This document shows, in pieces, positions 6,705 to 8,396 of a DNA stretch of 8,396 nucleotides (position 1 is the first letter of the stretch; the number at the start of each line of letters is the position of its first letter). The position numbers and the translations under genes were made by a program. Source of the stretch: Paludibacter sp. (GTDB lineage: Bacteria; Bacteroidota; Bacteroidia; Bacteroidales; Paludibacteraceae). Below the pieces are notes generated by a model. It saw nothing but the letters and a program-made list of their open reading frames with translations. It did no database searches and had not been told where the DNA came from. The stretch covers positions 1-8,396 of the forward strand of contig JAGPIU010000033.1 in assembly GCA_018054805.1 (NCBI GenBank). Direction: 5' to 3'.

Positions 6705-6811
6705 GTTATTGGTTAATTAGTTAATTGGTTGATTAGTTCATAAAGTTCGTAAAGTCGAAAGTTGTAAAGTTGAGAGTTATACATTTCATCAACCAATTAA
6801 CTTTACAAACT
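6705..6811. repeat. Degenerate GTT-led 7-9 nt tandem array with inverted copy
   Basis: The gap between rlmB and the pseudouridine synthase gene reads, on the plus strand, as about ten successive units of 7-9 nt from 6705 to 6783. All begin GT and nearly all begin GTT; examples are GTTAATTA, GTTAATTG, GTTCATAAA and GTTGTAAA. An inverted copy follows. AGTTAATTGGTTGAT (6719-6733) has its exact 15-nt reverse complement at 6788-6802, with 54 nt between. Nested within, TTGTAAAGTT (6762-6771) has its exact reverse complement at 6799-6808. The minus-strand transcript running from rlmB could therefore fold here, but no T-tract follows on that strand, so it is not a standard terminator. It contains no gene. 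Confidence 0.75.
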
Positions 6812-6816
6812 ATACG

Positions 6817-7596
6817 CTATCCAATCAACGAATCAATCACTCCACGCTGGCGTACAGCTTCGTAAATCAATACACCTGCCGCAACTGATACATTCAGTGA
6901 GTCGATGGTGCCGAGCATCGGAATTTTTACCATATTATCGCACAGTCGAAGAATTTCGGGAGAAACACCTTCGTCTTCAGCACCCATTACTATAGCCAAG
7001 GGCTCAGACATACTTGTTTCTGTGTAGTTTTGAGAGGCTTTTTCGGTGGCGGCAACCACTTTTATGCCCGACGAAGCAATGAATTTAAGCGCATTCACAA
7101 TATTGTGCTCACGACATACAGGAATTTTCAGCAGCGCTCCGGCCGATGTTTTTACTGCATCGCCATTGAGTGCTGCGCCTCCTTTAATCGGAACTACAAT
7201 TGCGTCAACGCCTGCACACTCGCAGGTACGGGCAATGGCGCCAAAGTTTCTGACATCGGTCACTCCATCGAGTACAACGATAAACGGCATGCGGCCTTCT
7301 TCGTAAATTGAAGGGATAATGTCTTCGATGTGCTGAAATGTAACCGGCGAAATAAAGGCAATCACTCCCTGATGATTTTTCAGTGTGATGCGGTTCAGTT
7401 TTTCGAGCGGTACTTTTTGCACAGGCACTTCCAATCCGTTGAGGGCAGTGAAAAGCTCGCGCGACAGTTCGCTGGTCATATCACGGCGTACCAGAATTTT
7501 GTCGATCTCGCTTCCGGCCTGAATGGCCTCAATCACAGCACGAATGCCAAATATCATATCCTTCTCAGGACGTTGTTTGTTCTTGTAGTTTATCAT
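6817..7596 (-). CDS. rlmB: RlmB-like 23S rRNA (guanosine-2'-O)-methyltransferase, SpoU/TrmH family
   Basis: Predicted 259-aa SPOUT-class enzyme that methylates the 2'-hydroxyl of a ribosomal guanosine (G2251 in E. coli 23S rRNA) using S-adenosylmethionine. The N-terminal L30e-like substrate-binding domain spans about 14-95 and starts M-I-F-G-I-R-A-V-I-E-A-I, with the typical N-H-Q-G-V at 74-78. The catalytic knot domain holds all three SpoU motifs: V-L-D-G-V-T-D-V-R-N-F-G-A-I-A-R-T (108-124, with Asn117 and Arg123), I-V-M-G-A-E-D-E-G-V (202-211), and I-P-M-L-G-T-I-D-S-L-N-V-S-V-A (225-239). ATG 7596 overlaps the preceding gene's TGA as ATGA. Met14 is an alternative start that would match family N-termini more closely, but the coupled ATG looks used. 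Length is normal. RlmB is the best call, though TrmH-type tRNA methyltransferases share these motifs. Confidence 0.9.
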   Translation of the reverse strand: MINYKNKQRPEKDMIFGIRAVIEAIQAGSEIDKILVRRDMTSELSRELFTALNGLEVPVQKVPLEKLNRITLKNHQGVIAFISPVTFQHIEDIIPSIYEEGRMPFIVVLDGVTDVRNFGAIARTCECAGVDAIVVPIKGGAALNGDAVKTSAGALLKIPVCREHNIVNALKFIASSGIKVVAATEKASQNYTETSMSEPLAIVMGAEDEGVSPEILRLCDNMVKIPMLGTIDSLNVSVAAGVLIYEAVRQRGVIDSLIG

Positions 7597-8003
7597 TTGT
7601 TTTTTATTTTTTCTTCGAGCAATGCCACAAAACTTTCTCTTTCGGGCGAATATGTTTTGTCGGTTTCAATCAAATGTCTTATCAAATATAAAGCCTTTTC
7701 GCTGAGATTCAGCATTTCGGCATTTTTCTGCAATTGTGTAAAGATTTCAGATGTTTCGAGCAGAAATTTCACAAGCTGTTCCAGATACGACAGGCTGAAA
7801 TGTTGTTTCAGAATTTCCTGTAAATATACGTCGGCTTTCATTTCGAGTATTTCACTCAATGTGTAGCCTGCCAGCTCGCTGAAGTTCTGCGAAGCTACTG
7901 CCAGCGCTTTGTCGGCCTGATCGTTTGTACGGAGTCCGTAAATCGACTCGATAACTGTACTCAGATTCTGCGATTTCCGTCTGAAAAAGTCAATTGCAGG
8001 CAT
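7593..8003 (-). CDS. Small all-helical protein upstream of rlmB, unknown function
   Basis: Predicted 136-aa cytosolic protein with no signal peptide or membrane segment. I do not firmly recognise it. It appears almost wholly alpha-helical, with regular leucine-rich amphipathic stretches, for example V-Y-L-Q-E-I-L-K-Q-H-F and Y-L-E-Q-L-V-K-F-L-L-E-T. The segment from about 72 to 113 could form a TPR-like helix pair. The layout loosely recalls the DUF6483 family, from memory and with low certainty. It is the first gene of the minus-strand run: a consensus -7 element lies 30 nt before its ATG, and its TGA overlaps the rlmB ATG by four bases (7593-7596). Coupled translation suggests its amount is tied to rlmB. 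Codon use looks like that of the neighbours, and the frame is open over the whole length, which supports a real gene. Confidence 0.75.
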   Translation of the reverse strand: MPAIDFFRRKSQNLSTVIESIYGLRTNDQADKALAVASQNFSELAGYTLSEILEMKADVYLQEILKQHFSLSYLEQLVKFLLETSEIFTQLQKNAEMLNLSEKALYLIRHLIETDKTYSPERESFVALLEEKIKNK

Positions 8004-8032
8004 AGTATTTTGATTTTGGGGTTATTAGTTTG

Positions 8033-8040
8033 CAAAGATA
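8033..8040 (-). promoter_or_regulatory. Bacteroidota -7 promoter element for the minus-strand operon
   Basis: On the minus strand the bases read TATCTTTG, an exact match to TAnnTTTG. It lies 30 nt before the ATG of the 136-aa gene, which would give a leader of roughly 20-25 nt, much like the promoter at 565-572. No good TTTG -33 box is visible at the usual distance. Its position between the upstream gene's terminator and the first gene of the run supports a real promoter. Confidence 0.55.
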
Positions 8041-8145
8041 ATACTAAAAAACGGAAAATGCAGAAGTTTTATTTTGCGAGTTAAAATAACAGGAAGTGAC
8101 TTTGTAAGTATTTGAATTATTTTCTCAAAACAGGTATATGTACTC

Positions 8146-8214
8146 AAAAAAAACAGACAGAAATTACATAATTTACAGACATATTGTATCTGTAGATTCT
8201 GTAAATTCTGTCTG
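8146..8214 (-). terminator. Long hairpin plus T8 terminator for the right-edge permease-like gene
   Basis: Two 26-nt arms, 8154-8179 and 8189-8214, are reverse complements with only three mismatches and a 9-nt loop. On the minus strand the second arm runs straight into eight T residues (complement of A8 at 8146-8153), as in a Rho-independent terminator. It begins 62 nt after the stop codon of the minus-strand gene at the right edge. There is no T-tract on the plus-strand side, so it acts in one direction only. The stem is unusually long and is made of repeated 9-nt units of the form TCTGTARAT. Confidence 0.8.
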
Positions 8215-8276
8215 CGAAAGTATTATTCCGAAATAACAATCAGATTGCTAAAAGTCTGTGTTATCCTAAAATGCAA

Positions 8277-8396
8277 TTAATTGTCATTCATTAATTTGAA
8301 TTTGTCGAGCAACCAGAAAACCAGTGAAAGTACAATGCCGGCCACAGCTGCAAAAGCCATTCCTTTAAGTTGTACACTTCCAATGTTGATAGCTGC
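8277..8396 (-). CDS. C-terminal end of a membrane protein, probably uracil/xanthine permease
   Basis: The minus strand is open from the window edge to TAA at 8277-8279, giving the last 39 residues of a protein whose start lies outside the window. The visible part is A-A-I-N-I-G-S-V-Q-L-K-G-M, then a hydrophobic helix of about 19 residues (G-M-A-F-A-A-V-A-G-I-V-L-S-L-V-F-W-L-L) and a short charged tail D-K-F-K-L-M-N-D-N. A last strand I-G-S-V-x-L-x-G-M followed by a final helix G-x-V-L is how UraA-type uracil/xanthine permeases (NCS2 family) end. The call is tentative because only the tail is seen. Support that the frame is real comes from the strong terminator that follows 62 nt downstream on the same strand. 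Confidence 0.55.
   Translation of the reverse strand, partial: AAINIGSVQLKGMAFAAVAGIVLSLVFWLLDKFKLMNDN

Noticed and set aside
6269..6724. Plus-strand open frame of 151 codons opposite the pseudouridine synthase gene
   Set aside because: It is antisense to a gene with complete catalytic motifs, is rich in Phe, His and Arg as expected of a shadow frame, and shows no domain.
6788..6816. TATAGTTTG on the minus strand just after rlmB as a promoter for the pseudouridine synthase gene
   Set aside because: The spacing inside the element is off by one from TAnnTTTG, and the site lies over 100 nt upstream of the ATG within the repeat array.
7330..7866. Plus-strand open frame of 178 codons across the rlmB and 136-aa genes
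   Set aside because: It runs antisense across two genes that overlap by ATGA, one with clear SpoU motifs; its composition looks like a shadow frame.
1..8396. CRISPR array, toxin-antitoxin pair, phage or transposon defence system
   Set aside because: No regularly spaced repeats with unique spacers, no transposase or integrase motifs, and no toxin-like small gene pairs; the repeats seen are short degenerate tandem units without spacers.

Overview
The window looks like ordinary chromosomal DNA of a Bacteroidota bacterium, probably from the Bacteroidales/Marinilabiliales side. Three things suggest this. Two intergenic sites match the Bacteroidota -7 promoter element TAnnTTTG just upstream of genes. 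Start codons lack strong Shine-Dalgarno sequences and have A/T-rich leaders. Several proteins resemble Bacteroidota families, including a UbiA prenyltransferase close to Maf and a lipoprotein with a TPR-like tail. No rRNA, tRNA, CRISPR array, insertion sequence, phage gene or clear sign of horizontal transfer was seen.

Layout, plus strand (1-3785): the 3' end of a HIT-family nucleotide hydrolase gene is followed by a hairpin-plus-T9 terminator. An AT-rich gap of about 240 bases follows. Next comes an operon-like run: an RsmF/NOL1-NOP2-Sun type rRNA m5C methyltransferase and a PhnP-like metallo-beta-lactamase-fold hydrolase that overlap at TGATG, then after 34 nt a lipoprotein with a TPR-like C-terminus. 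The lipoprotein and maf genes converge with only 14 nt between their stop codons.

Layout, minus strand (8396-3800): the window's right edge holds the last 39 codons of a membrane protein, probably a uracil/xanthine permease. It is followed in its own direction by a long hairpin and a T8 tract. A consensus -7 element then precedes six co-directional genes: a 136-aa helical protein of unknown function, RlmB-like SpoU methyltransferase, RluA-family pseudouridine synthase, UbiA-family prenyltransferase, a small exported beta-rich protein, and Maf nucleotide pyrophosphatase. Two junctions in this run are ATGA overlaps (136-aa gene/rlmB and beta-rich gene/maf), which suggests translational coupling. 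The only wide internal gap, 128 nt between rlmB and the pseudouridine synthase gene, contains a degenerate 7-9 nt tandem array with an inverted copy.

Taken together the genes are mostly housekeeping: three RNA modification enzymes (RsmF-like, RlmB-like, RluA-like), nucleotide-pool clean-up (Maf, HIT), and isoprenoid lipid chemistry (UbiA). They are mixed with three uncharacterised proteins (136 aa, 194 aa and 352 aa). I did not find a convincing new multi-gene system. The least explained parts are the two intergenic repeat/hairpin structures and the two unknown genes that overlap housekeeping genes.
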